From: CBDFGN01 sp965247065
GTDB lineage: Bacteria > Bacteroidota > Bacteroidia > Cytophagales > Cyclobacteriaceae
Direction: 5' to 3'
DNA length: 64,000 bases
Assembly (NCBI GenBank): GCA_965247065.1
Contig: CBDFGN010000006.1
Coordinates: 558,001 to 622,000 of the forward strand
Made by a program: the position numbers and the translations under genes. The notes under the pieces are model-generated. The model saw nothing but the letters and a program-made list of their open reading frames with translations. It did no database searches and had not been told where the DNA came from. Numbering within the stretch: the first letter of the stretch is position 1; every line of letters starts with the position of its first letter. Below, piece by piece: positions 9,531 through 18,678 of this stretch.

Positions 9531-11810
9531 ATGAAGAAATCCCCCTCGAAGATTCGACTATTCAAGATTGAACGGCTACTCTTACTCTGGTTGCTAATAC
9601 TCATGGCCAGTTGCGAGCAAACAACCTCTCCTGTCATCGATGCCGGGGAAGAACTTGCCGAAGAAGAAATCATAAGACTCGGTATCCATTACGAATATCC
9701 TTTTGGTGGTATGGCCACCCGTCCGGAATGGATTCCCAAGGGGGAAGATGACTGGCGCAGGGATATTGCCAAGATCGCAGAAACCGGTCTTAACAGTATC
9801 CGCATACGTATCGGCATGGACTCTGACCTTGACGAGGTAGGTACCCTTTTGGATATCGCCCACGAAAACGGGCTCACAGTGCTCTTCGGTTTTGCAACGT
9901 TTTACGTCAATGATGATTTTGTCGAGACACATCCAGATTCAAAAATTATCGGCGGGGACGGGTCGCTGCTACCGGTTGACAAATACGATCTCAGATGGCA
10001 AAGGGCATGCATCGACCATCCAGCCTACAGGCAAGGTCGAAATAAGATAATAGGAGATTATGTTTCCCGGTTCAAGGACCATCCTGCTGTAATCGTGTGG
10101 GATGTGCATAATGAGCCATGGATGGCTCCAATACCGAACGCCTGTTTTTGCCAATATACCCTGGCCAACTACCGAGATGGGTTGAAAACAGAATTCAGTA
10201 GCATTCAGGCATTCAATGAAACCTTTGGCAAAAGCTTCGAAAACTTTGATTCTGTATTACCCCCAGCGGAAAGAAGTGAGGCTGAGGAGGAGTATTACAT
10301 CCATTGGCGCGAGTTTATGGCCCGCGATCTGAATAACTTTTTGCTGGAAGGCAGGGATATTATAGCAAAGCATGTCCCGGACGCACTGATTACGCACAAT
10401 GTAACTGGTTTTACCAGCTTGGGCCCAAGGGCTCAGGACTGGTGGATATTTAAAGATTACAACCTGCTCACCATGAGCAGATATCTCGGTACGACCGAGA
10501 GAACAGTAGGAACCAGTATGGGTTTCGAAGTACTCAAGGCAATGAACCCAGGTACACCAAGTTGGGTCACCGAGTTCCAGGGCGGTCCTTTTCCGACTCC
10601 GGGCCCAAATATCCTGTACAGCGGTAAGGAGATAGAAATTGAGCTAAATAATCTTTTAGGTCACGGCTTGAAGGGTCTCTATTTCTATCGCTGGGATCCG
10701 CTTTTGAATGGCGCGGAACCCATGGTAAATGGCATGATCGAGCCAGACAGTTATGACACGGATCGCCGGTTGGGACTTAAGAAGGCAATTTCAGCGTTGG
10801 ACCCTCACCTTCCATTCATTGGGAGAGCCGAATCGCTTACACCCTCAGTTGGAATTTATTTCACCAGGAATCAAACAATGCGGGCCAAGGACGCTGACGC
10901 GGGCGATTTTGTTGGCGGCGGCTTGACATTGATCAAAGCAACCAGGGGCGCATATCAGTTGCTTAGTGATATCGGCTATGAGGCAGCCTGCATTGTTTGG
11001 GGCACCAAAGATCTCGACAACTACAAAACCGTCGTTTTTCCCCACGTCAGCGATTTGACCGATGATGAAATCGCCGACATAGAGACATATGTTGCCAATG
11101 GTGGTTCGGCTATCATTGATTTGCCTCCTCAGGACAGGGAAACAGTCGCCAGGTTCGCCGACGCCTTTGGCATTGAGACAGGCGCCTCAGAAAAATTTCG
11201 GTACCTGCTTTATTCAGGCTGGAGCCTCAGGGGTAATGGAGAAGCTCTGGATTTGGCTGACGGCGCTTTTGCCGGATATTCATACAATGGTCGCCTTATT
11301 CTTGACGGAGATGGCGCGGCTTTGAAGTTCGACGATAATGGAGCTACAGCTGCCCTCTTGCCACCGCAGTATGAAGGGCGATTATTGATTACCGGATGCC
11401 AGTTGTTTTATACTTATCGCATTACCATGCATAAGCGAACCCGCCAGGTGGTAAAATCATTTCTCGGTAGTTTTATTGAACCAGATTTTGTTTTGGATGG
11501 GGCTGATGAAGAATTCCGGCCGTATCTTGAAGCTAGGGCGCTGGAAGACAAGGATTCAGGTAAAGGACTTCTCTTTCTCATGAACCGTGCACCTCACAAG
11601 TCTTACTCGCTGAAGGTTTCGGTCAAAGGGTATGAGCCAGTGGATGTGGAAGTGCCATCCTACGACGTAATGCGTGCTGTGCTGACCAAGAAGGAAGATA
11701 AGCTGAGCCTGAAGCCCAGATCGAATAGCCAAAACCGAAAACCGAATAGCCAAAACCGAAAACCGAATGATACGAACGTCGTTCAAAATGAAATTAAAGC
11801 CTGGCTTTGA
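9531..11810 (+). CDS. GH42-like beta-galactosidase-type lipoprotein (copy 2, extended C-terminus)
   Basis: About 759 residues, a paralog of the protein at 2584-4677 along its whole length (shared HYEYPFGGM, RPEWIPKG and FYRWDPLLNG). The lipoprotein signal ends in LILMASC. Candidate acid/base Glu is in WDVHNEP (about residue 203) and nucleophile in WVTEFQGGP (about 351). Unlike copy 1 it does not stop after the last beta domain. It runs about 40 residues further through a 21-bp tandem repeat encoding NSQNRKP twice and overlaps the first 44 bases of the rhamnose mutarotase gene in another frame. That tail looks like intergenic sequence read through after loss of a stop, so it is probably not functional. 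Confidence 0.8.
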   Translation: MKKSPSKIRLFKIERLLLLWLLILMASCEQTTSPVIDAGEELAEEEIIRLGIHYEYPFGGMATRPEWIPKGEDDWRRDIAKIAETGLNSIRIRIGMDSDLDEVGTLLDIAHENGLTVLFGFATFYVNDDFVETHPDSKIIGGDGSLLPVDKYDLRWQRACIDHPAYRQGRNKIIGDYVSRFKDHPAVIVWDVHNEPWMAPIPNACFCQYTLANYRDGLKTEFSSIQAFNETFGKSFENFDSVLPPAERSEAEEEYYIHWREFMARDLNNFLLEGRDIIAKHVPDALITHNVTGFTSLGPRAQDWWIFKDYNLLTMSRYLGTTERTVGTSMGFEVLKAMNPGTPSWVTEFQGGPFPTPGPNILYSGKEIEIELNNLLGHGLKGLYFYRWDPLLNGAEPMVNGMIEPDSYDTDRRLGLKKAISALDPHLPFIGRAESLTPSVGIYFTRNQTMRAKDADAGDFVGGGLTLIKATRGAYQLLSDIGYEAACIVWGTKDLDNYKTVVFPHVSDLTDDEIADIETYVANGGSAIIDLPPQDRETVARFADAFGIETGASEKFRYLLYSGWSLRGNGEALDLADGAFAGYSYNGRLILDGDGAALKFDDNGATAALLPPQYEGRLLITGCQLFYTYRITMHKRTRQVVKSFLGSFIEPDFVLDGADEEFRPYLEARALEDKDSGKGLLFLMNRAPHKSYSLKVSVKGYEPVDVEVPSYDVMRAVLTKKEDKLSLKPRSNSQNRKPNSQNRKPNDTNVVQNEIKAWL
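11722..11768 (+). repeat. 21-bp direct repeat, two copies plus a partial third
   Basis: The 21-base unit CGAATAGCCAAAACCGAAAAC occurs at 11722-11742 and 11743-11763, followed by a partial CGAAT. The unit is written here as CGAATAGCCAAAACCGAAAA plus C. It encodes the tail of the GH42-like copy 2 and ends at the rhamnose mutarotase start codon. Similar short word-like repeats occur in other intergenic spots of this window. Confidence 0.85.
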
Positions 11811-12081
11811 AGAAGAGTACAAAAAAAGGCACGATGAGATCTGGCCTGAACTGGCTCAGGAAATCTCGGACGCCGGAGTTTACGACTACAGCATCTACTT
11901 GGACCAGGAAACATTAACATTGTTTGCAATGCATAAGCTGACTGACGAGAACACGGCTGATCTTCTGCCGCAATCCGCCATTCTGCGCAAATGGTGGGAT
12001 TATATGGCGGATATTATGGAGGTAAATCCCGATAATTCTCCGGTGATCACTCCTTTGAAGGAGGTATTTTATTTGGAATGA
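11767..12081 (+). CDS. rhaM: L-rhamnose mutarotase
   Basis: A 104-residue protein of the normal RhaM length. It begins MIRTSFKMKLKPGFEEEYKK, which aligns with the RhaM start, and has the family core RHDEIWPEL, then YDYSIYLD, LFAMHKL and a WWDYMADIMEVN segment. The enzyme interconverts alpha and beta anomers of L-rhamnose (or related 6-deoxy or pyranose sugars) in the cytoplasm. Its presence, with the RhaT-family carrier at 19286 and a GH78-like domain at 20.5 kb, points to a rhamnose-type sugar in the substrate. The start lies inside the upstream gene's extended reading frame. Confidence 0.92.
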   Translation: MIRTSFKMKLKPGFEEEYKKRHDEIWPELAQEISDAGVYDYSIYLDQETLTLFAMHKLTDENTADLLPQSAILRKWWDYMADIMEVNPDNSPVITPLKEVFYLE

Positions 12082-12176
12082 ACTGGTTTATGTTTTTGAA
12101 AAACTTAGAAATTTGACGCTGGGGTGGATATATTACTTTTGCCTATCTAGGTTTGCCCTCAAGCCGGGCAGGCTCA

Positions 12177-12460
12177 TACTTTCTTTCTTGATAAAGAAAG
12201 TATGCAAAGAAATCAAGAAAGAATTAATGCTTCCCCCAAGCCAACGCACGCCCGCAATTCTTTTGGCCACCACACGTTTTCTTCGAAAGTTTTGCATTGA
12301 AACTGATCTTAGTGCTTTTGGCGGTTTAGAAAGTATTACGAAGGATATTGAGTGGTGGGAGGGCCCGAACCAAAAGCGGGCTGAGCGTGGGCATTGCGCG
12401 TGGAAGCGTTTTTTGGTTCTTGACTTTTCTTTGGTTTGTTTTTTTTTGTCAAGACAAAAG
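12177..12460. repeat. Non-coding hairpin-bounded element (MITE-like, uncertain)
   Basis: The 12082-12529 interval contains no convincing gene. At 12177-12202 there is a perfect 10-bp stem (TACTTTCTTT with AAAGAAAGTA, 6-base loop), followed by CAAAGAAATCAAGAAAG. At 12418-12454 a stem TCTTGAC/GTCAAGA encloses a T-rich loop. The two ends are roughly inverted versions of each other. Similar AAAGAAAGTA-type sequences are known to me as intergenic repeats in Bacteroidota, but whether this one is mobile or a structured RNA is not visible here. Confidence 0.4.
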
Positions 12461-12501
12461 AAATGAACAAAATATGCTTGGTGCACTGCGGTTAAATTAA
12501 C

Positions 12502-12514
12502 ATCGCTAAGCGAT
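12502..12514. promoter_or_regulatory. Possible operator palindrome upstream of GH32 gene
   Basis: The 13-base palindrome ATCGCTAAGCGAT (6+1+6) ends 15 bases before the start codon at 12530, the first gene of the long catabolic cluster. Position and symmetry suit a repressor site. A chance hairpin cannot be excluded and no regulator gene is adjacent. Confidence 0.3.
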
Positions 12515-12529
12515 AAAAAGTAAACAAAT

Positions 12530-14227
12530 ATGAATACCGATCTACAACGACTGACAATTGCCGGAATGACATCCATCCTGGTAATAGCCACCCCATTTAT
12601 TGGGGGAGCACAATCATCCGCCACTCCGGTTAAAGAAGAAGGACCCCACGCCTCGCATACTCCTAAGTACATTTTTGCAACAACATTGGAAGAGCAGGAG
12701 GCCCAATTGAAAAACAACCCTCTCCTGCTTCGTTTTGCTGAATCCAGAAAGAGAATGGCTACGGATCCGTACAGACCTGCTTATCACTTTGTTAGCCCGG
12801 AAAATATGTTGAACGATCCAAACGGACTCTGCTTTTGGCAGGGGAAATGGCATATGTTCTACCAGGGCTATCCAGCTGACGAGTTTCCAGATCCCAAGGA
12901 TGTAAAGAAGCGCCGCCAGCATTGGGGTCATACCGTTAGCGATGATCTGGTCCATTGGCGTGACTTGCCCTATGCCATATACCCCGGGATTGAAAGGATG
13001 TGCTTCTCGGGTAGCACCGTCGTCGAGGAAGATAAAGTAGTGGCGTTTTATCCAGGAATTGGAGCCGGCCAAATGGTCGCGACTTCCAGTGACCCTTTAT
13101 TGCTGAACTGGGATAAATCAGGACCGATTATGGAAAGAAGAGGCGATGCCGATATCTGGAAAGAAGGGGACACCTACTATGGTTTACTTGGCGGAAGAGA
13201 GCAATATCTCCCCGATTCCGAAGGCTTGCCCAAAAGCTTCTTCAGCCCAGCGTATAGCCATGCCCTTTGGCCAACCTGGTCCCTGTGGTCCTCAAAAGAC
13301 TTGAAAAACTGGAAACCACGCGGGGAATTTCTATATGAAAATACTCCATTTACTGCAATGTATGACGACGGAGCTTGCCCCAATTTTCAAGAAATCGGTG
13401 ATAAGCACATTCTTCTTTTCTTCAGTCATAATAATGGAGGACAGTACTTTCTGGGCGATTATGAACAAGAGGCGCACAAATTCAGGCCTTATCACCACGG
13501 TCGGTTTAATCACGGCCGGGTAGCACCGGGTGGAGTCCACGCTCCGTCGGCGGCTTCCGATGGTCAGGGAGGTGTAATCAATATCCTGAACATTAACGAT
13601 GGTAGGCAAACTGACGAATGGGACCAAATCATGTCGGTACCTCAGCGGCTAACGCTCAGAGAGGACAAAACGCTCCAAATCGAACCGGTTGAGGCCTTAA
13701 CAACTTTAAGAGGGCGACACCAGCAGGTTGGAGAGACCCTCATCCCTGCCAATCAGGAGATCGTGCTCGAATCTATACAGGGGAACATGATGGAACTGAA
13801 TGTGGAGATTGACCCTAAACTATCTCGCTGGGTTCAATTAAATGTTCTACGCTCACTGAATGCTGAAGAGCAAACCTCGATAACCTTTTACAATTTCGAA
13901 CGAAAGTTGACCTATTGGTACGACACTCAGAGTGAGATCGTTTTGGATGGATCGCGATCCAGCGGATTAGATGACGTTTGGGTTAGACCGCCTGAAAGAG
14001 TGATAATGATGAAGGGCGATGAGACGCTTAAATTGAGAGTCTTTATCGACCGCAGTGTGGTGGAGGTCTTCGTAAATGGTCGACAATACCTCGCCATGAG
14101 AGTTTATCCCGGACGGGAGGATAGCCAAGGGGTCTCCCTTCTGGCCCAGGGCAAGGAAGCGGTATTAAAAGGTCTTGATGCCTGGCAGATGAAGTCCATA
14201 TGGCCGATAGAAGGGTCCACCAACTGA
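12530..14227 (+). CDS. Secreted GH32-type enzyme, ACP variant (paralog 1)
   Basis: About 565 residues with a signal peptide ending near PFIGGAQ. The five-bladed propeller begins at the GH32 nucleophile motif LNDPNG (Asp96). HWGHTVSDDLVHW follows, then a degenerate RDP site (GDADIW, Asp208). Where canonical GH32 enzymes have ECP with the acid/base Glu, this protein has DDGACPNF, so Ala282 stands in for Glu. The C-terminal beta-sandwich ends with LRVFIDRSVVEVFVNGR, typical of GH32. It is 7 bases upstream of the ROK kinase and heads a cluster. Hydrolysis of fructosides is the family function; activity with the missing Glu is uncertain. Relatives lie at 42627, 44602 and 46560. Confidence 0.82.
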   Translation: MNTDLQRLTIAGMTSILVIATPFIGGAQSSATPVKEEGPHASHTPKYIFATTLEEQEAQLKNNPLLLRFAESRKRMATDPYRPAYHFVSPENMLNDPNGLCFWQGKWHMFYQGYPADEFPDPKDVKKRRQHWGHTVSDDLVHWRDLPYAIYPGIERMCFSGSTVVEEDKVVAFYPGIGAGQMVATSSDPLLLNWDKSGPIMERRGDADIWKEGDTYYGLLGGREQYLPDSEGLPKSFFSPAYSHALWPTWSLWSSKDLKNWKPRGEFLYENTPFTAMYDDGACPNFQEIGDKHILLFFSHNNGGQYFLGDYEQEAHKFRPYHHGRFNHGRVAPGGVHAPSAASDGQGGVINILNINDGRQTDEWDQIMSVPQRLTLREDKTLQIEPVEALTTLRGRHQQVGETLIPANQEIVLESIQGNMMELNVEIDPKLSRWVQLNVLRSLNAEEQTSITFYNFERKLTYWYDTQSEIVLDGSRSSGLDDVWVRPPERVIMMKGDETLKLRVFIDRSVVEVFVNGRQYLAMRVYPGREDSQGVSLLAQGKEAVLKGLDAWQMKSIWPIEGSTN

Positions 14228-14234
14228 ATTAATT

Positions 14235-15218
14235 ATGAGCAGCTTCTTTATGGGTATAGATATCGGCAAAACCAATATGCGGTTCGCTATCGCAGAAACC
14301 GAACCCGAACTAAAGTACTACAACAAACGAAGCTATCCTCGGGACACTCCTGATGATTTGTATCAGCATATTTTCGCCGGTATAGACGAGGCCACCAAGG
14401 AATCTGGTCGTGACGTCAACGAGCTTTTAGGGGTCGGGATAGGCGTTCCGGCGGTAGTTGACAGAAAGACTGGCACGGTCGCATGGGGCCCTGATTGGGA
14501 CTTCCTGTCGGGTGCCTCCATTACCAGGCCAATAGCCGAGCGCTATGGCGTGCAGGTTGTAGCAGATGTCGATACCGTGATAGCGGCCTGGGGAGAGCAG
14601 TGGGCCGGGGTGGGCCAAAACTGCAATCGTTTTGCCCTTTTGACCTGGGGTACCGGTTTGGGGGCCGGAATTGTCATCGATGGCAAAGTAGACGAGAACC
14701 CCAACAATCTATTCGCTGAATTTGGCCACTCCACTGTTAGCGACGATGACTGGCCCTGTAAATGTGGATCTAAGGGCTGCGTTGATACCATGGTCTGCGG
14801 CGGTGGAATTGCCAAACACGGTCAGATAGCGGTCAGCGAAGGAAAGGACACCATGCTTAGAGGCCTTTGTGAAGAAGACCCGGCCAAGTTGACCTCGCCA
14901 ATGGTCTTTGAGGCTGCTGAGCAGGGCGATGAGGTGGCCATATCCATTCTGGAGAGAGTAGCGATCTTATTGGGAAGGTTGTGCGCCAACGTGGTGCTCA
15001 CCATGCAGCCCGAGAAAATCGTGATAGTAGGAGGCCTTGCTGAACGGAGCGATTTTGTCCTGGATACTATCAACAGAACCATGGCCGATAATTGCTGGCT
15101 GATATTTAAGGGATTGACCAAATGCGAGGTAGTAGCTTCCCGGCTGTCTGATACCGCCGGCGTTTTAGGAGCTATATATAAGGTAAAGAGAATTGTAGAT
15201 CAGGGAAATGGTAGTTAG
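14235..15218 (+). CDS. ROK-family sugar kinase
   Basis: About 327 residues, standard ROK length. The N-terminal ATP-binding motif is GIDIGKTNMRFAI. WGTGLGAGIVIDGKV is the phosphate/glycine-rich region. The zinc site has GHSTV followed by CKCGSKGC. The catalytic Asp is probably in VADVDTVIAAWGE. ROK enzymes phosphorylate glucose, fructose, allose or ManNAc; a hexokinase or fructokinase role fits the flanking GH32 gene and phosphoglucose isomerase. It begins 7 bases after the GH32 stop and overlaps the next gene by 11 bases, so these genes are very probably co-translated. Confidence 0.87.
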   Translation: MSSFFMGIDIGKTNMRFAIAETEPELKYYNKRSYPRDTPDDLYQHIFAGIDEATKESGRDVNELLGVGIGVPAVVDRKTGTVAWGPDWDFLSGASITRPIAERYGVQVVADVDTVIAAWGEQWAGVGQNCNRFALLTWGTGLGAGIVIDGKVDENPNNLFAEFGHSTVSDDDWPCKCGSKGCVDTMVCGGGIAKHGQIAVSEGKDTMLRGLCEEDPAKLTSPMVFEAAEQGDEVAISILERVAILLGRLCANVVLTMQPEKIVIVGGLAERSDFVLDTINRTMADNCWLIFKGLTKCEVVASRLSDTAGVLGAIYKVKRIVDQGNGS

Positions 15219-15996
15219 TCTTGAAAAACGATGTGGGCTGCCCGTAGTGCTTGATACCGACAGCTGCGAGCTGGTGCTGGGCCAGGATCTAAATGAGCCC
15301 AGCTATCGGATCCGCAAGTTGCACGACCTCGACGCCGTTTGGGCGGATCCTGTTCCCGACGCCGATCAGGTGATATACCGTTATACTTCCGGCTTATGGT
15401 TTAAGGAGGATGAGGCGTTCTGGAGCAAGGCGAAGGTCATTTACGGCATAGTGGTTTTTACCCCAGGTATATTCTCCGGGGAGTATAACAAAAGTTCCGG
15501 TCAATATCATCCTATCGTTCCCCCAAACACCATGGCTACCCCGGAAGTCTATACCGTACTACATGGGACCGGTCATTTCTTTCTTCAAAAATCATCTCCA
15601 CCCTATGAAACTATCGAAGATGCCGTGATGGTTGAGGTGCAAACCGGAGAAACCTTTATCGTGCCCCCTGATTATGGACATTTGCAGATTAACCCTGGCG
15701 ATGAACCGCTAGCTTTTTCCTATACGGTTATGGATGGAATGCAAGGAGTTTATGAGCCATTCAAGAAAACCAAGGGGGCAATTTATTATGAGATGGCTGA
15801 CCTCGGTGAAGCGGAAAGGTTTGTTTTTAACCGTAACTACAAAGACGAGGTATCTCTACGAGTCGTCAAAGCCGGAGATATCGTTCAGCTGCCGTTTCTT
15901 AATGACGGGGTTACCTATCAAAAAATCAGAGATAATCTAGGGCAACTGGAGTTTCTGACGATTTCGGAACAATTTCCACAACAGGCAGCCCTTTAG
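15208..15996 (+). CDS. Cupin-type glucose-6-phosphate isomerase family protein
   Basis: About 262 residues. The central domain has the cupin isomerase signature: GEYNKSSGQYHP, EVYTVLHGTGHFFLQ, then ETFIVPPDYGHLQINPGDE, with His and Glu residues that bind the metal in the archaeal-type enzyme. The family interconverts glucose-6-phosphate and fructose-6-phosphate. Next to a ROK kinase and a GH32-type gene it would carry the product into glycolysis, which is inference. It is longer than the roughly 190-residue archaeal enzymes, with extra N- and C-terminal parts. The ATG at 15208 overlaps the kinase end by 11 bases. Confidence 0.8.
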   Translation: MVVSLEKRCGLPVVLDTDSCELVLGQDLNEPSYRIRKLHDLDAVWADPVPDADQVIYRYTSGLWFKEDEAFWSKAKVIYGIVVFTPGIFSGEYNKSSGQYHPIVPPNTMATPEVYTVLHGTGHFFLQKSSPPYETIEDAVMVEVQTGETFIVPPDYGHLQINPGDEPLAFSYTVMDGMQGVYEPFKKTKGAIYYEMADLGEAERFVFNRNYKDEVSLRVVKAGDIVQLPFLNDGVTYQKIRDNLGQLEFLTISEQFPQQAAL

Positions 15997-16004
15997 CCAA
16001 CAGC

Positions 16005-16676
16005 ATGACTATGAAACTAGGAAAACTTATAGAATTAAGTCACCGGCTTACCCCGGGTAAGGAGGAATTCCAGCTCGAAATAGAGACTTTGAACGTGGAA
16101 GAGGTTCACACCAGAACCGTTCGCCGTCCCGACATCTGGTATATTATTCAGAATGTCACCATGTCCTCGCACGTAGGCACCCACATCGAATTTCCCTACC
16201 ACCACCTGAAAACCGGCAAGAACGCCGCTGAATACCCGCTCGAAAGGCTAGTCGGTGATGCAGTAATATTCAACTTTACCCACAAGAAAAAGGATGAGGA
16301 AATTACCAAAAGCGAAATACAAGCCACCGGCATTGAGGTCCGTGAAGGTGATATTGCAATCATATATACGGGCATGCAGGAGCTTTGGAATACTCCAACC
16401 GGTCACGACCGGCCGGTCCTCTCCATTGAGGCCACAGAATACCTGGTCGTCGAAAAGGGCATTCATTGTATCGGAACCGACGCAACCGGCCTGGAGATCA
16501 GGGGAACCGATGATCAGCCGGTACACCAGCTGCTTTTCGCTCACAACGTTGCCATGATCGAATCTATGACAAATCTTGACAAGCTCAGCGGCAATCGATT
16601 TACAATATTTACTCTGCCATTAATGATTGAGGGTATGGATGCCTGCTCGGTAAGAATTGTTGCCAGTGAAAATTAG
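16005..16676 (+). CDS. Cyclase-family (kynurenine formamidase-like) metal hydrolase
   Basis: About 223 residues, typical of the PF04199 cyclase fold. The metal-site signature HVGTHIEFPYHH is present near residue 64 (the family pattern is HxGTHxDxP; the Asp is replaced by Glu). DIAIIYTGM and GTDATGLE are also family-like. Relatives hydrolyse N-formylkynurenine, isatin or other ring/amide bonds. No tryptophan genes are near, so a sugar-derived lactone, diketone or acid is a more likely substrate here. It begins 8 bases after the isomerase and 43 bases precede the E1 alpha gene. Confidence 0.78.
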   Translation: MTMKLGKLIELSHRLTPGKEEFQLEIETLNVEEVHTRTVRRPDIWYIIQNVTMSSHVGTHIEFPYHHLKTGKNAAEYPLERLVGDAVIFNFTHKKKDEEITKSEIQATGIEVREGDIAIIYTGMQELWNTPTGHDRPVLSIEATEYLVVEKGIHCIGTDATGLEIRGTDDQPVHQLLFAHNVAMIESMTNLDKLSGNRFTIFTLPLMIEGMDACSVRIVASEN

Positions 16677-16719
16677 AGCTCAGTAAATAGCTCAGTAAAT
16701 ATAGCGAAGACCAAAAAAT

Positions 16720-17682
16720 ATGGATACCAAAGCCTTGCTTGAACTTTATCAAAAAATGTTGCTTCTAAGGCATTTTGATGATATGTGCAGAAAACTCAAA
16801 ATGAAAGACGTTATCTGGAGCGGCTACCATCCGTACACAGGCCAGGAGGCCGTGGCGGCTGGATGTTGCGCCCAACTCAGGCAGGACGATTGCTTGCTTG
16901 GTAACCATCGATCCCATTGTCACGCTGTCGCAAAAGGTTCCTCGACTCGGGAGATCCTGACTGAAATGATGGGTAGACAGCCGGGAGTGAGCGGTGGTCT
17001 CGGCGGTGCCATGCAGTTCATACACGCCGAAAACAATTTGTTTTGTGGATCGATAGTCGGAAGTAACCTCCCTATCGCCGCAGGGATGGCGTTGGCCATG
17101 AAAGAACAAGAAACTGACAGGGTTTGCATGGCCATGTTTGGCGATGGCGGATCAAATACTGGATCCTTTCACGAGGGCCTTAACTTGGCGGCACTCTGGA
17201 AATTACCCGCCGTTTATATCCTCGAGAATAACCAATTTGCCGAAGCAATGCCGGTCGATGAATCAGTGGCTTGTAAACCGATCTCAAAGCGGGCTCGGGC
17301 CTATGATCTCGAAGAATTAACCGTGGACGGTAATGATGTAGAAGCGGTATTTGATGCTACCGCCAGAGCGATCGCCAAAGCACGAGGTGGTGGTGGCCCT
17401 TCATTGATTGAGATGCTAACCTATCGCATCAGAGGGCATTATATGGGGGATCCCGAAGGCACTTATCGTACCAAGGAGGAGGTGGACGAATGGAGGCAAA
17501 AAGATCCCATAAAAAGGTGTAAGGCCAAACTGCTGGAACAGTCTGTTACGGAAGCCCGGTTAAATGAATTGGAGAAGGAAATTAACGACCAATTAGCTGT
17601 AGACCAGGCCTGGGCGCTGGAACAGCCATTCGCCACTTTTGAACAGGCTACCGAGCATACCTGGATTCCCATACAGGGCTAA
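16720..17682 (+). CDS. Thiamine-pyrophosphate 2-oxoacid dehydrogenase E1 alpha (set 1)
   Basis: About 320 residues. The TPP motif starts at GDGGSNTGSFHEGLNLAA and ends at the ILENNQF asparagines, matching GDG-x(about 26)-NN. GNHRSHCHAVAKG and the FCGSIVG stretch are typical of E1 alpha subunits of pyruvate, acetoin or branched-chain 2-oxoacid dehydrogenases. The enzyme decarboxylates a 2-oxoacid (or cleaves an acyloin) and passes the acyl group to a lipoyl domain. The beta subunit follows after 12 bases. Substrate cannot be read from the motifs. A second, diverged alpha subunit lies at 29266. Confidence 0.9.
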   Translation: MDTKALLELYQKMLLLRHFDDMCRKLKMKDVIWSGYHPYTGQEAVAAGCCAQLRQDDCLLGNHRSHCHAVAKGSSTREILTEMMGRQPGVSGGLGGAMQFIHAENNLFCGSIVGSNLPIAAGMALAMKEQETDRVCMAMFGDGGSNTGSFHEGLNLAALWKLPAVYILENNQFAEAMPVDESVACKPISKRARAYDLEELTVDGNDVEAVFDATARAIAKARGGGGPSLIEMLTYRIRGHYMGDPEGTYRTKEEVDEWRQKDPIKRCKAKLLEQSVTEARLNELEKEINDQLAVDQAWALEQPFATFEQATEHTWIPIQG

Positions 17683-17694
17683 TCGGTATAGAAT

Positions 17695-18678
17695 ATGTCT
17701 GAAATGCAGAATATCACCTACGGAGAAGCACTTGGACAGGCTTATCGCGAAGAAATGCTTCGGGACAAAAACGTTTATTTGATTGGGGAGGATGTGGGCC
17801 GATGGGGCAGTCTATACAGGGCATCAAAAGGACTTTTGGAGGAATTCGGTACCAGGCAGGTAAAAGATGCTCCCTTGTCAGAAGCGGCAATTGCGGGATG
17901 TGCGGTAGGGAGTGCTGCCCTGGGCATGCGTCCTATTGCTGAGATCATGTACATTGATTTTATCACTATCGCTATGGATCAGATCGTGAACCATGCGGCC
18001 AAGTGGCATCAATTGTCCTGTGGAAAAATTAAGATGCCAATTGTTTTCCGGACCCAGGGAGGGGCGGGCAGAAGAAATTCGTCTCAGCACTCGCAGTCAT
18101 TGGAAAACTGGTTCGTGAACGTCCCCGGTCTGGTGGTGGTAATGCCTTCCTCGCCGTACGAAATAAAGGGTCTCCTTAAGTCGGCGGTTCGGGACGACAA
18201 TCCGGTGATTTTTATTGAACATAAATCTCTCTATTTCGCCAAAGAGGATGTTCCCACAGAGGAGTACCTTATCCCACTTGGCGTTGCCAGCATAAAACGG
18301 GAAGGCGAAGATGTAACCATAATCGCAACTTCCTGGATGGTAAGTTTCGCTATGGGTGCGGCAGAACAACTAGCTCAGGAGGGAGTTTCCTGTGAAGTAA
18401 TTGACCCGAGAACCTTATGGCCATTGGATAAGGAGACAATCCTGAAGTCTGTCCAAAAAACCAAGAACTGTATAGTGGTGACTGAGGCTTCTGCTGATGG
18501 AGGCTGGAGTGCCGAGGCAGCCAGTGTTGTCAATGAAGGCTGCTTTGGGGAACTAAAAAAGCCGGTGAAGAGAATCACAGGTATGCGAACCGGGATCCCG
18601 TACGGGCCGGTGCTTGAATTGCAAGTAATTCCCAGTCAAGCGAAAATTGTTGAGGGAGTTCGCGAAATGCTGAATTAG
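17695..18678 (+). CDS. 2-oxoacid dehydrogenase E1 beta (set 1)
   Basis: About 327 residues, standard for E1 beta. It has the TPP-activating Glu region YLIGEDVGRWG, DAPLSEAAIAG, the HSQSLENWF stretch and the C-terminal transketolase domain with VIDPRTLWPLD. It forms the alpha2beta2 E1 heterotetramer with the gene 12 bases upstream. Instead of a complete E2 acyltransferase, what follows after about 306 bases is only a lipoyl domain protein. The second beta subunit at 30297 is similar in layout. Confidence 0.9.
   Translation: MSEMQNITYGEALGQAYREEMLRDKNVYLIGEDVGRWGSLYRASKGLLEEFGTRQVKDAPLSEAAIAGCAVGSAALGMRPIAEIMYIDFITIAMDQIVNHAAKWHQLSCGKIKMPIVFRTQGGAGRRNSSQHSQSLENWFVNVPGLVVVMPSSPYEIKGLLKSAVRDDNPVIFIEHKSLYFAKEDVPTEEYLIPLGVASIKREGEDVTIIATSWMVSFAMGAAEQLAQEGVSCEVIDPRTLWPLDKETILKSVQKTKNCIVVTEASADGGWSAEAASVVNEGCFGELKKPVKRITGMRTGIPYGPVLELQVIPSQAKIVEGVREMLN

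Noticed and set aside
12113..12466. Open frame for a 117-residue protein
   Set aside because: It covers the hairpin-bounded element, has low-complexity translation and no family-like motif.
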